DNA from: Deltaproteobacteria bacterium
GTDB lineage: Bacteria; Myxococcota_C; UBA6777
Reading direction: 5' to 3'
NCBI GenBank assembly: GCA_006226375.1
Contig: SBHC01000042.1
Coordinates: 124,001-188,000 of the forward strand
Length of the DNA: 64,000 nt
This document shows, piece after piece, positions 25,643 to 35,175 of the stretch (positions are counted from its first letter, which is position 1; every line of letters begins with the position of its first letter). A program made the translations under genes and the position numbers. The notes beneath the pieces were generated by a model. That model did not search any database. It had not been told where the DNA came from and saw nothing but the letters and a program-made list of their open reading frames with translations.

Positions 25643-28600
25643 ATGTTACGAAAGATAACGATCTTGAGCCTCGCCCTTGTGTGGAGCGTCAGTCTGACCA
25701 TCGGCTGTTCCTCTCCCAAGGACTCATGCGGTGCTGGTACCACCTGGGATGAAGCGGCTCAAAAATGTGTTTGGACCAACGACACCAAGCTGCGATGCAG
25801 CGATGATACTGAACTTAAAGATGGAAAGTGTGTTCCCAAGGTAGAAACCTGCCAGGAAGACCAAATCCTCGACGAAAAAACCGGCAAATGCGTCAACCGC
25901 TCCGAACAGTGTGGCGCTGACGCAACCTTGAACAAGAACACCGGAAAGTGTGAGCCGACCAAGCTCCTCGCTTGTGGACCCGGAACCAAGGAAGAGAACG
26001 GCAAGTGTGTGCCCGAATCCAAGCTGGTTTGCGGCGCGAACACCAAGGAAGAGAACGGCAAATGTGTGCCCGATACCAACTCGGTCTGTGCAGACGATGC
26101 CAAGTTCGACACCCAATCCGGAAAATGTGTTCCCAAGAAGGTCGTCGAATGTAGCGGTGACACCGTCAACAAGAACGACAAATGCATTCCCAAGTCTGAG
26201 TTCTGCGACGCAGGAACCAAGCTCGACGAAACCACAGGGAAGTGCATCGTTGATGCAACCACCTGTGACAAAGGCTCCCAACTGGATGCTCAAACTGGTA
26301 AGTGCGTTGTCTCTGACAAAGTTTGTACCGGTAACACCGTGTTTTCCAACGGACAGTGTGTGCCCAAGAAAGAAGTCTGTCAGGCAGGCACCAAGTTTGA
26401 TGACACCACCAAGACTTGCTTGCCCGACGCTACTTGCAAGCAAGGCGACATTCTCGTCAAAGGTCTTTGCTACACCCCCGCGACCAAAATCGCGACCGAA
26501 AAAGACCTCGACGAAGCTGAGAACAACGACCCCGAAAAGGGCGGTACCGCCAACGAAATTACCCTCAAAGAAGCCGGCAAGAAGACCGTGTTTGTGGGTA
26601 CCATTGGAGAGCCCCAAGACCTCGACAACGATGGCAAGCCCGACCAGGACATCGACACCTTTACCTTCAAGGCCAAGGCTGGAAAATGGTACAAGATCTA
26701 TGTCCAGTCGATGGGTCTTCCCGCGCCGGCGTTTATCGTTCGTGGATTGTACGATGCAACCAACAAAACCTACCGTTACACTCGCGTAAGCTCGCTTGCG
26801 CAAGGTGCCGGCCCCGGTCGCTTTGTGTTCATCCCCGAAGATGGCGACTACACCATCTCTGTGGCTCCCAGCGTTGTGTTGGCTTCGGCTTCCAACTTCA
26901 ACCCTGCAGGTCCCTTTGCCTACGGCCCCGTCGGAAGCAAAGACTGGGAATACGTCGGTGTTGTTGAAGAATTGGCCGCTCCCACTGCAACCAAGTTGGA
27001 CGTCTCCAAAGCTGACCCCGCGATTAAGGGTGACCTTAGCAAGCTGGCCAGCGAAAACGTCTACGAACTGACCAACAACCAACCCAGCGAGTTCTTTGAG
27101 GTGGAGTTGACCACTGTTCCTGCTGGTGTCCGTCCCGTCGTTCTTGTATGGGATGGCACCAAGTTGGTGTCGGAGAGCCGCTTCAACACCGAAAACAAGG
27201 CGTATGTTTCTTTGCCCGCCACGGGCACAGCGACCTTGATCGTGGATTGGGATTTGGCTTGGGGGAACAACACTGCCTACGAAGGCAAGCTGAAATCCAA
27301 CGGTGTGGCTGCTGAGTTTACCGCCGTCAGTGGTGCACCCCAAACGCTCAAAGTGAAAGTTCCACCGCTGACTTTGGTGGTGCTTACCTTCCAGTTGTTG
27401 GGCACCTTGGATAGCTACGTCAGTGTCAAGGCTACTGATGCACAAGCTACGACTGTGTACTCTGATAGCTTCCAGTACTACGACGATGTCGGCGCGTTCT
27501 TCTCCGAAAAAGGCGGAGACTACACCGTTACCATCGACCGCTCCTCGACGACTCCGATGCCGATTCGCTTCTTGGTCACCTTCCGGCCTGTGATCTCCTT
27601 GGGCGTCGACAAGAAGCCCTTGGACACCATGTCGTACACTGAGACCAAAGCTGTGGCGAAGAATCAACTCCGTTACTTCTTCTTCAAAACGAAGGAAGAC
27701 GCCGAGTTGAACGGTGTCATCGAAGGTGGCTCCGGACCCAGCGAAGACGTAGATGCCTCGCTCTTTACGGATAAGATTGCTTCGGTGGCTACGGGTCAAA
27801 CGGCTGGAAATGTGTCGTGGACCAAGCAATTCATCAAAGCTGGAGGTTACCTGGTAGAGATGATCTCTCGGGTGGATCTGCCCAAAGGCTACAAGATTAA
27901 CTTCACGTTGGCTGAGCCTCCACCCGCGGAGAAAGAGCCCAACGAGACCCAACAAACAGCTTCCACCTACAAGATCGGAACCAAGTTGTTAGGTGAATAC
28001 ACCGGTGGTGACAAAGACTTCTACAAAATTACCTTGGCGCAAGATATGGCCAAAGGTGAAGTCCTGACCATTCTGGTGAACTCCTCCAAGAGCTATGGTA
28101 AGTACAAGTGTCGCTTCGTGACCGCGTCCGGCGCTGTGTTGTGGGATAACGAAGGCCATGGCCGCTACGGTTGTTATGTTCAGGTCTCGGATCTGCTCAA
28201 GGGTGATTTCTACCTTGAGACCGAATACGATACCACCACATCTAGCAAGTACGCCTATGAGATTACCTCGAAGATCGTGAAAGGTACCCTGGAGAAAGAG
28301 CCCAACAACGACGACCAAACGGCGCAATTGGTTCCCACTGGTGGTCTTCCCATCTTTGGTACCTTGAACTGTGACAACATCACCACTTCGTCCAAGACCA
28401 GCACAAGCTGTACACAAGCCGAAGTGACCCAGGATACCTACGATGTTGACATTCCCAAGCTCAACGCTGGGGAGTCCTTCATCTTCCAGGCCAAGTACAA
28501 TGGCTCCTATCCCTACACCGGAACCACCTACTACGCCGAAGTTGAGTTGTTTGATCCAGGCACCAACAAGGTTCTCTTGAAGGGACGCTTGGGTGGCGAT

Positions 28601-29137
28601 GTCATCTTCAGCAACAAAGAAGTTCCTGTGGGCCGCTACAACATGCGGATCAAGTACGGGTACAGCACCATGTACAAGTACTATGACTTCCACTACGAGC
28701 TAAACCTGGCTGTTGCCAAGATCTCGGTGACCTCCGACTCGGATGCTACAACCCAAGGTAGCAACGATACCTTTGCCAAGGCGCAGGTGATTACCGCTCA
28801 GCCGGTCATCATTCTTCAGGGAGATGTCACTGCTAGCGTCAAAGACTATGACTACTACAAGATCACCTTGGCGGCTGATGTTCCTACAGGTAAGAAGCTT
28901 GTCATTAATCTTGATCAGGGTCCGGCAACAGGCTCGTTCGGGAACACATCCTCAGTTCAGTTGCATGTCTATGACGGTGCGGAGAAGCTGATCGATGAGA
29001 AGACAGGCTACACGGGCTATCCCAAGACTGTTGAGATCGCTGCAGCCAAAAAAGGTGTCTACTACATCATGATCGATCGTGACAGTACATCAACCTCGTA
29101 CAGCGGTGTGTACAACACGAAGATTGAGATTAAGTAA
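25643..29137 (+). CDS. Large Cys-rich lipoprotein with PPC-like repeats, paralogue 2
   Basis: A protein of 1164 residues with the same plan as the preceding gene: lipoprotein signal (LTIGC), about twelve CxxGTxxxxGKCVP modules up to residue ~280, an acidic DEAENNDPEKGGT junction, then PPC-like beta domains (EKEPNETQQTAS, EKEPNNDDQTAQ). The last ~70 residues are nearly the same as in paralogue 1 (ATGSFGNTSSVQLHVYDGAE, DEKTGYTGYPKT, MIDRDSTSTSYSGVY). The middle has diverged more, and one region has extra Cys (DNITTSSKTSTSCTQ). A GGGAG stretch precedes the ATG; with a 33-base gap, the pair is probably one transcript that ends at the hairpin at 29161. Confidence 0.85.
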   Translation: MLRKITILSLALVWSVSLTIGCSSPKDSCGAGTTWDEAAQKCVWTNDTKLRCSDDTELKDGKCVPKVETCQEDQILDEKTGKCVNRSEQCGADATLNKNTGKCEPTKLLACGPGTKEENGKCVPESKLVCGANTKEENGKCVPDTNSVCADDAKFDTQSGKCVPKKVVECSGDTVNKNDKCIPKSEFCDAGTKLDETTGKCIVDATTCDKGSQLDAQTGKCVVSDKVCTGNTVFSNGQCVPKKEVCQAGTKFDDTTKTCLPDATCKQGDILVKGLCYTPATKIATEKDLDEAENNDPEKGGTANEITLKEAGKKTVFVGTIGEPQDLDNDGKPDQDIDTFTFKAKAGKWYKIYVQSMGLPAPAFIVRGLYDATNKTYRYTRVSSLAQGAGPGRFVFIPEDGDYTISVAPSVVLASASNFNPAGPFAYGPVGSKDWEYVGVVEELAAPTATKLDVSKADPAIKGDLSKLASENVYELTNNQPSEFFEVELTTVPAGVRPVVLVWDGTKLVSESRFNTENKAYVSLPATGTATLIVDWDLAWGNNTAYEGKLKSNGVAAEFTAVSGAPQTLKVKVPPLTLVVLTFQLLGTLDSYVSVKATDAQATTVYSDSFQYYDDVGAFFSEKGGDYTVTIDRSSTTPMPIRFLVTFRPVISLGVDKKPLDTMSYTETKAVAKNQLRYFFFKTKEDAELNGVIEGGSGPSEDVDASLFTDKIASVATGQTAGNVSWTKQFIKAGGYLVEMISRVDLPKGYKINFTLAEPPPAEKEPNETQQTASTYKIGTKLLGEYTGGDKDFYKITLAQDMAKGEVLTILVNSSKSYGKYKCRFVTASGAVLWDNEGHGRYGCYVQVSDLLKGDFYLETEYDTTTSSKYAYEITSKIVKGTLEKEPNNDDQTAQLVPTGGLPIFGTLNCDNITTSSKTSTSCTQAEVTQDTYDVDIPKLNAGESFIFQAKYNGSYPYTGTTYYAEVELFDPGTNKVLLKGRLGGDVIFSNKEVPVGRYNMRIKYGYSTMYKYYDFHYELNLAVAKISVTSDSDATTQGSNDTFAKAQVITAQPVIILQGDVTASVKDYDYYKITLAADVPTGKKLVINLDQGPATGSFGNTSSVQLHVYDGAEKLIDEKTGYTGYPKTVEIAAAKKGVYYIMIDRDSTSTSYSGVYNTKIEIK

Positions 29138-29160
29138 TCACCCCTCCTGTTCCTTCCTCC

Positions 29161-29182
29161 TACCAGCCTTTTCAGGCTGGTA
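29161..29182 (+). terminator. Rho-independent terminator after the lipoprotein pair
   Basis: Perfect 8-bp stem TACCAGCC (29161-29168) and GGCTGGTA (29175-29182) with a 6-base loop, followed by a T-rich tract to about 29213. It lies 23 bases after the stop codon. Confidence 0.85.
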
Positions 29183-29234
29183 CCCCTCTCTTCTTTTCTC
29201 TCTTTTTTCTTCTACAACATTCCAATGGAAGCAG

Positions 29235-29306
29235 TGGACCTGGCGGGGGTCGAACCCGCAGCCTGTCGCTTATAAGGCAACTGCTCTACCTTTGAGCTAC
29301 AAGTCC
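29235..29306 (-). tRNA. tRNA-Ile with anticodon UAU (AUA codon)
   Basis: On the minus strand, a full cloverleaf can be drawn in 72 nt. The acceptor stem pairs GGACTTG with CAGGTCC (one G-U pair); the D-stem is GCTC/GAGC with a short 7-base loop holding GG; the anticodon stem is GTTGC/GCGAC with loop CTTATAA, so the anticodon is TAT; the variable loop has five bases; the T-stem is GCGGG/CCCGC with loop TTCGACC. The discriminator is A and no CCA is encoded. UAU reads AUA. Most bacteria use CAU with lysidine for this codon, so UAU is uncommon. The T-loop ends CC rather than the usual pattern; otherwise it looks functional. It lies alone, downstream of the lipoprotein terminator and in the opposite direction. 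Confidence 0.85.
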
Positions 29307-29576
29307 CAAATACTGGCTATGCGCCATGTATTCGGGATATTCGCTCGTCACGCCAAGCACGTTGGGTGCCGCTCTTTGTGCGCGATGCAAACAAAAGTTG
29401 TGGGTTGGTGTGTGCAGGTAGAAGCATCAAGCCCTCCGTTTGAGATTGTTCTTGATGTTCTCTCATACGACTCACACGCTGATGAGTTCGGTGGGACTGC
29501 TCTTCGATCGTAGCTTATGTTTGTTGGGCATGGAGCGACGGGGAGATGGGGGGGTTTTGGAAAGGATGCTGAACGA

Positions 29577-32096
29577 TTAAGGAGTTTTGCAGCCGCCGTT
29601 GGTGGAGAAGCCAGGGCAGCGAGGCGCGATCATCCAGCGGTTGGGGTTCCAGGAGCCTTTGTGGTTGCCTGACTCATCTTTGAGGTCTGTTCCTGACCCT
29701 TCGTTCATCAGCCAAAGGCCGATGGTTTCGGTGGTCACGCTCATCATACAGTCGGGTGTAAAGTCCAGGTTGTAGAGGCCCTTGTTCGAGAGGCGAACCT
29801 GGGCAATTTTGCCTGTGAAGTATTGGGCGCCGTTGAAAGCGACACCTCCTTCGGAAGCTTCCGCTCCAAACACGAGCGGTACGTTGCTTTTGTTGTACTC
29901 CACACCGCCTTCAAAGCTTTGGCCTCCTGCAATCTTTCCATCGATCCACAACTGGGCGAGCTTTCCATCGTAGGTTCCTGCGATGTGGTGCCATTGGCCC
30001 AGCTTGATAAAGTCGTTGGTGTTGGCTTCAACGGTCACAAAGTCTTTTCCACCTTTGGGCCAGACCTGGAAGCGGATGTTCTTTCGTCGGAAGCCCGACG
30101 TCAAATCGATCGCAAAGCCTCCACGCTCTCGAAGGGAAATCAAGGTGATGGGACCACGGAACGTGGGCAACTTGTCGATTTGTACCCAGGCTTCAATGGT
30201 GAAGGCACCTGTGGGTTGGAGTTGGGGGGAGGCCGCTACCGTTGCAGCGCTGTTTCCGTTGAAACTCAACGCATACTGGGCTTTCTCATCGACTTCTCCA
30301 TCGCAGTCGTTGTCTTTTTGGTCTTCACAGACTTCAGTGACGGGAATGACTTCACCTACACATTCGGTCCATTTGCCCGATGTACAGGTTTGCTTGCCCT
30401 TCAGGCACAATCCTTTGCCTTCGGTTCCTGCGGGACCACCGTAACAATCTCGGGTCTCGCCGTCTTTGGTGCAGGGGCAGTTCTCGTCGATGGTGCCGTC
30501 ACAGTCGTTGTCTTTGTCGTCACATTTGTCTTCGGTGGTCTGGTAGTCAGCGCCGTATTGCGCTGCTTCACAGGCTTTCCAGGCACCTTTCTCACAGACC
30601 TTTTTCCCAGAACCACAGACTCCGATGGTGTTGTCACAGGACGGTGGGTTTTTGGGGTTGTTGTCGATTTGCCCGTCGCAGTCGTCGTCTTGGCCGTTGC
30701 AATCTTCGTCTTTCGGGATGACTTGATCTTCGCAAACGTCCCACTTCCCATTGCGGCAGAATTGTTCGCCCTTGCTGCAGGTTCCGACTCCTTCGGTTTT
30801 GTCGGGGCCTGTGTAGCATTCACGGCGTTCGTTCTCTTGACAGGGAGGGCATTTGTCTTCAATTTCCGACTTGCCGTTGCAGTTGTCGTCAGCTCCGTTG
30901 AAGCAGATCTCCTGGTCGGCGGGTTTGACTTCACCGACGCAAACACCCCAGATGCCGCCTTTACAGGTTTGGTTTCCGCCTTTGCAGCGGCCCACTCCCT
31001 TGGTACTCAGCGGCCCGGTGTAGCATTCTTGGGTCTCACCGTCTTTGCACTCGTCTTTGATCTCTTCCAGCCGTAGGATCGTTCCGCTGTTGCCGACGAT
31101 GAGGGCGTTTTGTTCGGAGCGTCCAGCGATGGCATGGAGGTCGGGAAAGGCGAGACGGGCCTCGTTCACCCATTTGCTCCCACCGTCAGTTGTACCAAGG
31201 ATGGTTCCATCTTTTCCCACGAGCCATCCCCGCTGTTTGCTGGCAAACCAGACTCCAAAGAGGCCTGAGTCTGTGCCGGATGAGGGTCGGGACCAGTTTG
31301 CGTCCGCTACCTTCTTGAGCAGCTGCCCGTTGCCACCGACTGCCCATCCTTCATCGTTGTTGATGAAGTGGACGCCATAGATCGGTTGATCGACAGCGGT
31401 GGCTTGTGTGGTTACGTTGAGAGCGCCGTCATCGGTGGCAGCGATTGTGCCCTTGCCGCCTACGACAAAGCCGATTTTCTCGGAGACAAAGTAGAGTCCG
31501 TACAGGTCGAGGTCCAGCCGGAAGGACGTGGGGCTCCAAAGTTGTCCGCCATCGTTCGTACGGAGAAGTGAGAAGCCGTCTCCCACTGCGTAGCCCACCT
31601 TGCTGTTGATGAACTGAACAGCCCTTAACGGTTCGGAGACCGGTGAACTTAGCTTTGTCCAGGTCTCACCGCTGTCTTTGGTTCGTAGGATGACTCCCTC
31701 TTCACCCACAATCCAACCTTCCTTGTCGTTGATGAAGCTGACGCTGCGGAAATTGAGCTTCACATTGGTCGTTTGCTTGGTCCAGGTGGCTCCCCCGTCT
31801 TTGCTGTGCATGATGGTCCCGTTGTCTCCAACGGCCCAGGCCATGCTATCGGAAGGTTGAGACACTCCCCAAAGGTGGGCCGTTGTGTTGGACTTTACTT
31901 TGTTCCAACGCAGGGACGCGGGGTTGCTCACCGAGCTATCTGTGGTGCTGGTTCCGCCGTCTTTGTCGGTGACGGAGTCTGTGGGAGCTTCGCTACAAGT
32001 TCCAGTGGTTGTACAATTGGGAGTTTCTCCGGGACCGCAATTCACGGCATAAATCGCTGCAACAAGCAGCGATACTCCGAACAAGAAGTTACGCAT
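29577..32096 (-). CDS. Lipoprotein with YCF48-like propeller, MopE-type Cys motifs and LamG domain
   Basis: A protein of 839 residues. The ATG at 32096 gives a short signal ending in AVNC, and AGAGGA lies upstream; the longer open frame runs into the neighbouring gene and lacks a signal. Residues ~60-360 hold repeated GWxVGxxGxIxxTxDGGxxW blades (GWIVGEEGVILRTKDSGETW), like YCF48/sialidase-type propellers. Residues ~370-600 have four MopE-type motifs (NGADDNCNG, NGQDDDCDG, DDKDNDCDG, DQKDNDCDG) in Cys-rich modules. The last ~210 residues form a LamG/concanavalin-like domain (AFTIEAWVQIDKL, WHHIAGTYDGK, IAQVRLSNKG). This is a secreted, probably surface, protein that may bind metal (via Asp/Cys) and glycans. 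It converges on the tRNA gene. Confidence 0.85.
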   Translation of the reverse strand: MRNFLFGVSLLVAAIYAVNCGPGETPNCTTTGTCSEAPTDSVTDKDGGTSTTDSSVSNPASLRWNKVKSNTTAHLWGVSQPSDSMAWAVGDNGTIMHSKDGGATWTKQTTNVKLNFRSVSFINDKEGWIVGEEGVILRTKDSGETWTKLSSPVSEPLRAVQFINSKVGYAVGDGFSLLRTNDGGQLWSPTSFRLDLDLYGLYFVSEKIGFVVGGKGTIAATDDGALNVTTQATAVDQPIYGVHFINNDEGWAVGGNGQLLKKVADANWSRPSSGTDSGLFGVWFASKQRGWLVGKDGTILGTTDGGSKWVNEARLAFPDLHAIAGRSEQNALIVGNSGTILRLEEIKDECKDGETQECYTGPLSTKGVGRCKGGNQTCKGGIWGVCVGEVKPADQEICFNGADDNCNGKSEIEDKCPPCQENERRECYTGPDKTEGVGTCSKGEQFCRNGKWDVCEDQVIPKDEDCNGQDDDCDGQIDNNPKNPPSCDNTIGVCGSGKKVCEKGAWKACEAAQYGADYQTTEDKCDDKDNDCDGTIDENCPCTKDGETRDCYGGPAGTEGKGLCLKGKQTCTSGKWTECVGEVIPVTEVCEDQKDNDCDGEVDEKAQYALSFNGNSAATVAASPQLQPTGAFTIEAWVQIDKLPTFRGPITLISLRERGGFAIDLTSGFRRKNIRFQVWPKGGKDFVTVEANTNDFIKLGQWHHIAGTYDGKLAQLWIDGKIAGGQSFEGGVEYNKSNVPLVFGAEASEGGVAFNGAQYFTGKIAQVRLSNKGLYNLDFTPDCMMSVTTETIGLWLMNEGSGTDLKDESGNHKGSWNPNRWMIAPRCPGFSTNGGCKTP

Positions 32097-32185
32097 GGTA
32101 CACGTCCTCTGATGCCACAAGGAAAGGACCTTGGGCTGCGTATGGGGGCTTGTTGTCAAACCCAAAAAAGAGAGAAGGGGAGTCA

Positions 32186-34711
32186 TTACAGACAATACTT
32201 GGTTTGACCGAAGGAAGTGCAGGTTCCTCCGTAAGCCTTGCAGTCCTCGTCTTTGGTGCAGACCTGCGCGCAAACACGGGATGTTCCAGAGCGAACACAA
32301 GTGTAGTCTTTGGGACAGGTGGAGGAGCCACCGCTCGTGGTGCAGGTGGCCAGGCAATAGGTTGTTCCACTGGAGCCGGCGCAAGTTAGCTTGTCTTCAC
32401 AGTCGTTGTAGGCGTCTGTGCTGGGTGCCCCACGACATTCTTCGTTGAGCTTGCGGGTTTTCTTGCGCGGAGTCAGGCAGTATCCACCGCTGGGTGGGGA
32501 AGACTGACACGATGTTCCTGTCGGGCACTGCCCCGTTTGTTGAGGGTCACAGCTTTTCTGGCAGAACGATTTGTTGCCCAAGTCGGCACAGAGCAAACCA
32601 AGAACACATCGCTTCACGCCGTCACACTCTTCGTTTTCTTTTTGAGTGGGAGGTCCAAGACAAATCCCTCCCAAGAACGAGCTGGTGGTATCGACCAGGC
32701 AGGACTCACCTGTCGCGCACTTGGCGTTGGTTTTCTCGCCATCTTTGGGGTCACACACCTGGATGCACTGCCCTTGGAAGCAGTCGAGGTCTTTGCTTCC
32801 ATCGCAGGGGGCTTGGAGTGAACAACTCTCGCCTTTTTGGGCTTTGCCTTCCGGGGCAGAGGGGAGAGGTGTACAGTAACCCGGCTTGTACTGTGTGCTT
32901 TCGTTGCAATAGGTGCCTTTCGGACAATCTGTGTTGGTGGCAGTTCCGTTGACTGGGTCGCACTTGGCAAGGCAAACTCCACCCGTTTGGGAACTGCGCA
33001 AACACCATTCACCCGTTTTGCAGTCACCTTGCGTGCCGCTGGCTGTTGCTTTGCAGTCTCGCGCACAGCGACTTCGGTAGCATGACAAACCTGTTTCGCA
33101 GCGCTGGTTGGTGCTGTTGCAGGGGTCGCCTTCTTTGGCGCTGGCTTTGGCGAGGCACACTCCACCCCAAGGAGATGTGGTGCTTTCCGTGCACTCTTCC
33201 GTGCTCTGGCACTTGGGGTTGTTGCTGGCGCCTTTGCGGAGGTCGCAGGCCTGACGACAAGTTCCTTGGGAGCAATAGAGTTGCTTGCTGCCGTCGCAAT
33301 TTTGGTTTTGAATGGCAGAGCAGCTGTCACCCAGCTGTTGTTTTCCTTCGTCAAAGGAGGGAAGGCTGCGACAGTACCCAGGTTGGACGGTTGGGCTTTG
33401 TTGGCAGGTGGTTCCTACCACGCAGTCGGGGTTCGCAGGACCACCCTTGGCTGGGTCACACTGCTTCACACAAACCCGAAGCGTTCGGTGACAGGCGTTT
33501 CCTGAAGGGCAGTCATTTCCTGTGGGGTCACAGCTTTTGACACACTTTCCGCTGGAGCAGGTCAGGCCGTCCAGGCAAAGTTTGGTTTGGCTGCAATCTT
33601 CGCCTTCTTTCTGGGTGGGTTTGACGATACATCCACCGCCCAAGTGGGACTCGGAGGCGTCTTCCTGACAGATCTGGTCGGTTCCGCATTTGGGGTTGTT
33701 GTCTTTGCCTTTGCGGGGGTCACAGGCTACAGCGCAGCGAGCGCCGTTGCAGTAAAAGCCTTTGTCGCCATCGCAGTAAAACTCTGCGCGGGTTTTGGAG
33801 CAGGTTTGTCCGTCAGTTCTTCCACCGTCTTGCTTCTCGGGTAAGGGCTTGCACAGCCCCTTGCCGTCTGTTTCTTCGCAATAGGTTCCTGCAGAGCATA
33901 CGGGGTTTGTGGCTGTGCCTTCAGACTCTTTGCAGTTGGGGAGGCACTTTCCATTCGTGCAGTTGAGATCTGCTTCACACTCATTAAAGTCAGGTTTGGT
34001 GAAGTCGCTGAGGTCGTTGCAGGTTTCCCCTTTCTTGCGATTCTTCTCCCTTGGAGGCACACAAACGCCCAGGTTGGGGTTGGCTGCAAACAACAGCTGG
34101 CAAAGACCAAAGCCGCCCCAACACGATTTGTTGGTTCCATCCGATGCATTTTGCGCTGGATCGCACTTGATGAAGCAGGCATTGCTGCCGGGCTTTGCTT
34201 CTGCACAGAGTTCCGTTCCCTCGCAGTCACCGTTCTTTTGGCAAGCCAAGGGGACTTTGACGCATTGTTTGCCTGCTACACACAGTTCCCCTGTCTTGCA
34301 ACTGTCGGCTGTGCAGCTTGATTCTTTCTTGACGCATGTTCCGTTTTCACAAGTTTCACCTGTGGGACAGCTGTCAGCGGTGCATCCTGCCTTGACGCAT
34401 TTGCCATCTTTGCAGTCTTCACCGTCTTTGCATTCTGACTTATCTTTGCAACCTGCTGTGTTTTCTTTGCAGGCTCCACCCTCACAGATCTTTCCACTGG
34501 TGCAGTCTTGGTTGGAGGTGCAACCTCCTGCATTGGTGCATGCGCCGTTTGTGCAAACCTGGTTGGAGCCACATTCACTGTTCTCTTTGCATTGGGAGGA
34601 GCCGCTGCAACCCACAACCCCAACGAAGCTGAACAACAATAACAGCACCGCCCACCACCGGATTATGTGGGGTAACACGGCACGATAATACATCTTTTTA
34701 CATTCCTTCAT
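32186..34711 (-). CDS. Cys-rich repeat lipoprotein
   Basis: A protein of 841 residues with a clear lipoprotein signal (FSFVGVVGC). The ATG at 34711 is chosen because AAGGAG lies just upstream (a 17-residue longer frame has no ribosome site). Residues ~30-170 hold short CxxDxxCxxGxxCxxGxC modules; afterwards come larger repeats of ~75 residues with the core 'CDxxxGxxxNPxC...TxCxxSPxxxPGYCxxLP' followed by 'GxxCs' and 'DGSKxLYCxQGxCxxxCD'. Cys content is very high. Disulfide-rich lipoproteins like this are typical of the surface of myxobacteria-like bacteria, but no function can be assigned. It is followed 89 bases downstream, on the same strand, by the YCF48/LamG lipoprotein. Confidence 0.8.
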   Translation of the reverse strand: MKECKKMYYRAVLPHIIRWWAVLLLLFSFVGVVGCSGSSQCKENSECGSNQVCTNGACTNAGGCTSNQDCTSGKICEGGACKENTAGCKDKSECKDGEDCKDGKCVKAGCTADSCPTGETCENGTCVKKESSCTADSCKTGELCVAGKQCVKVPLACQKNGDCEGTELCAEAKPGSNACFIKCDPAQNASDGTNKSCWGGFGLCQLLFAANPNLGVCVPPREKNRKKGETCNDLSDFTKPDFNECEADLNCTNGKCLPNCKESEGTATNPVCSAGTYCEETDGKGLCKPLPEKQDGGRTDGQTCSKTRAEFYCDGDKGFYCNGARCAVACDPRKGKDNNPKCGTDQICQEDASESHLGGGCIVKPTQKEGEDCSQTKLCLDGLTCSSGKCVKSCDPTGNDCPSGNACHRTLRVCVKQCDPAKGGPANPDCVVGTTCQQSPTVQPGYCRSLPSFDEGKQQLGDSCSAIQNQNCDGSKQLYCSQGTCRQACDLRKGASNNPKCQSTEECTESTTSPWGGVCLAKASAKEGDPCNSTNQRCETGLSCYRSRCARDCKATASGTQGDCKTGEWCLRSSQTGGVCLAKCDPVNGTATNTDCPKGTYCNESTQYKPGYCTPLPSAPEGKAQKGESCSLQAPCDGSKDLDCFQGQCIQVCDPKDGEKTNAKCATGESCLVDTTSSFLGGICLGPPTQKENEECDGVKRCVLGLLCADLGNKSFCQKSCDPQQTGQCPTGTSCQSSPPSGGYCLTPRKKTRKLNEECRGAPSTDAYNDCEDKLTCAGSSGTTYCLATCTTSGGSSTCPKDYTCVRSGTSRVCAQVCTKDEDCKAYGGTCTSFGQTKYCL

Positions 34712-35175
34712 CCTACAACTCCTTTTCCTCGTGGTATGCTCCATTGTGTATAAACACCCCACATTTTCGAAGGTTGCAACTTATTTTCTGTGAACTAGAT
34801 TCACCCGTGTTTTTGACCGTTTTGGACTCAAATGTTGTCTGTTATGTGGTTGGCTTTGGTGCATCTTTGGAGGTGTGGTGTGTTTGTGTTCCAGGGATAA
34901 AAGGAATGGTAGAGGGACGATGGGAGGTGAAGTGAAGCCCCAGCCCTTGCAGCCGATGCAAATGGGTACAGCAGGGGAAACCCCAGGGAAACATTGTACC
35001 TCTGTCGTACTCATTTTTTTGGGCTGCAAGGGTGTGGGACCCGAGGGGAGTTCTCCCCTGCAACTTTGATCCTAAACCCTGTACAATGACCAAGGTTGCA
35101 CTTTGTTGGTGTAGAACTTGTTTCTCTCTGCTGAACTCTTTTGTTCCCATTTGCTCCCAGGGCTAGGATTGTTGC
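34712..35175. other. Intergenic region between divergent lipoprotein and dipeptidase genes
   Basis: About 460 bases; no gene is supported. The centre is rich in paired segments, listed as a candidate structured RNA. The AT-rich half near 34740-34830 likely holds the minus-strand promoter. Confidence 0.4.
34944..35059. ncRNA. Candidate structured RNA element (nested stems)
   Basis: An 11-bp perfect outer stem (CCCTTGCAGCC 34944-34954 with GGCTGCAAGGG 35022-35032) encloses GGTACA/TGTACC (34965-34970, 34995-35000) and GGGG/CCCC (34974-34977, 34981-34984). A further hairpin AGGGGA/TCCCCT follows at 35044-35059. In addition CATTGTAC (34992-34999) could pair with GTACAATG (35081-35088) instead. 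I do not recognise a known riboswitch or ncRNA. The strand is unknown. It may be a leader of the dipeptidase gene, which begins ~115 bases later. Confidence 0.4.

Noticed and set aside
25724-27955. Very long minus-strand open frame (743 codons) inside the second lipoprotein gene
   Set aside because: Same reason: antisense shadow of a Lys/Thr-rich, biased coding sequence, with no signal, domain or ribosome site.
29823-31076. Plus-strand open frame (417 codons) opposite the propeller/LamG lipoprotein
   Set aside because: Antisense of four MopE motifs and a LamG domain; the translation is Val/Phe-rich and has no family features.
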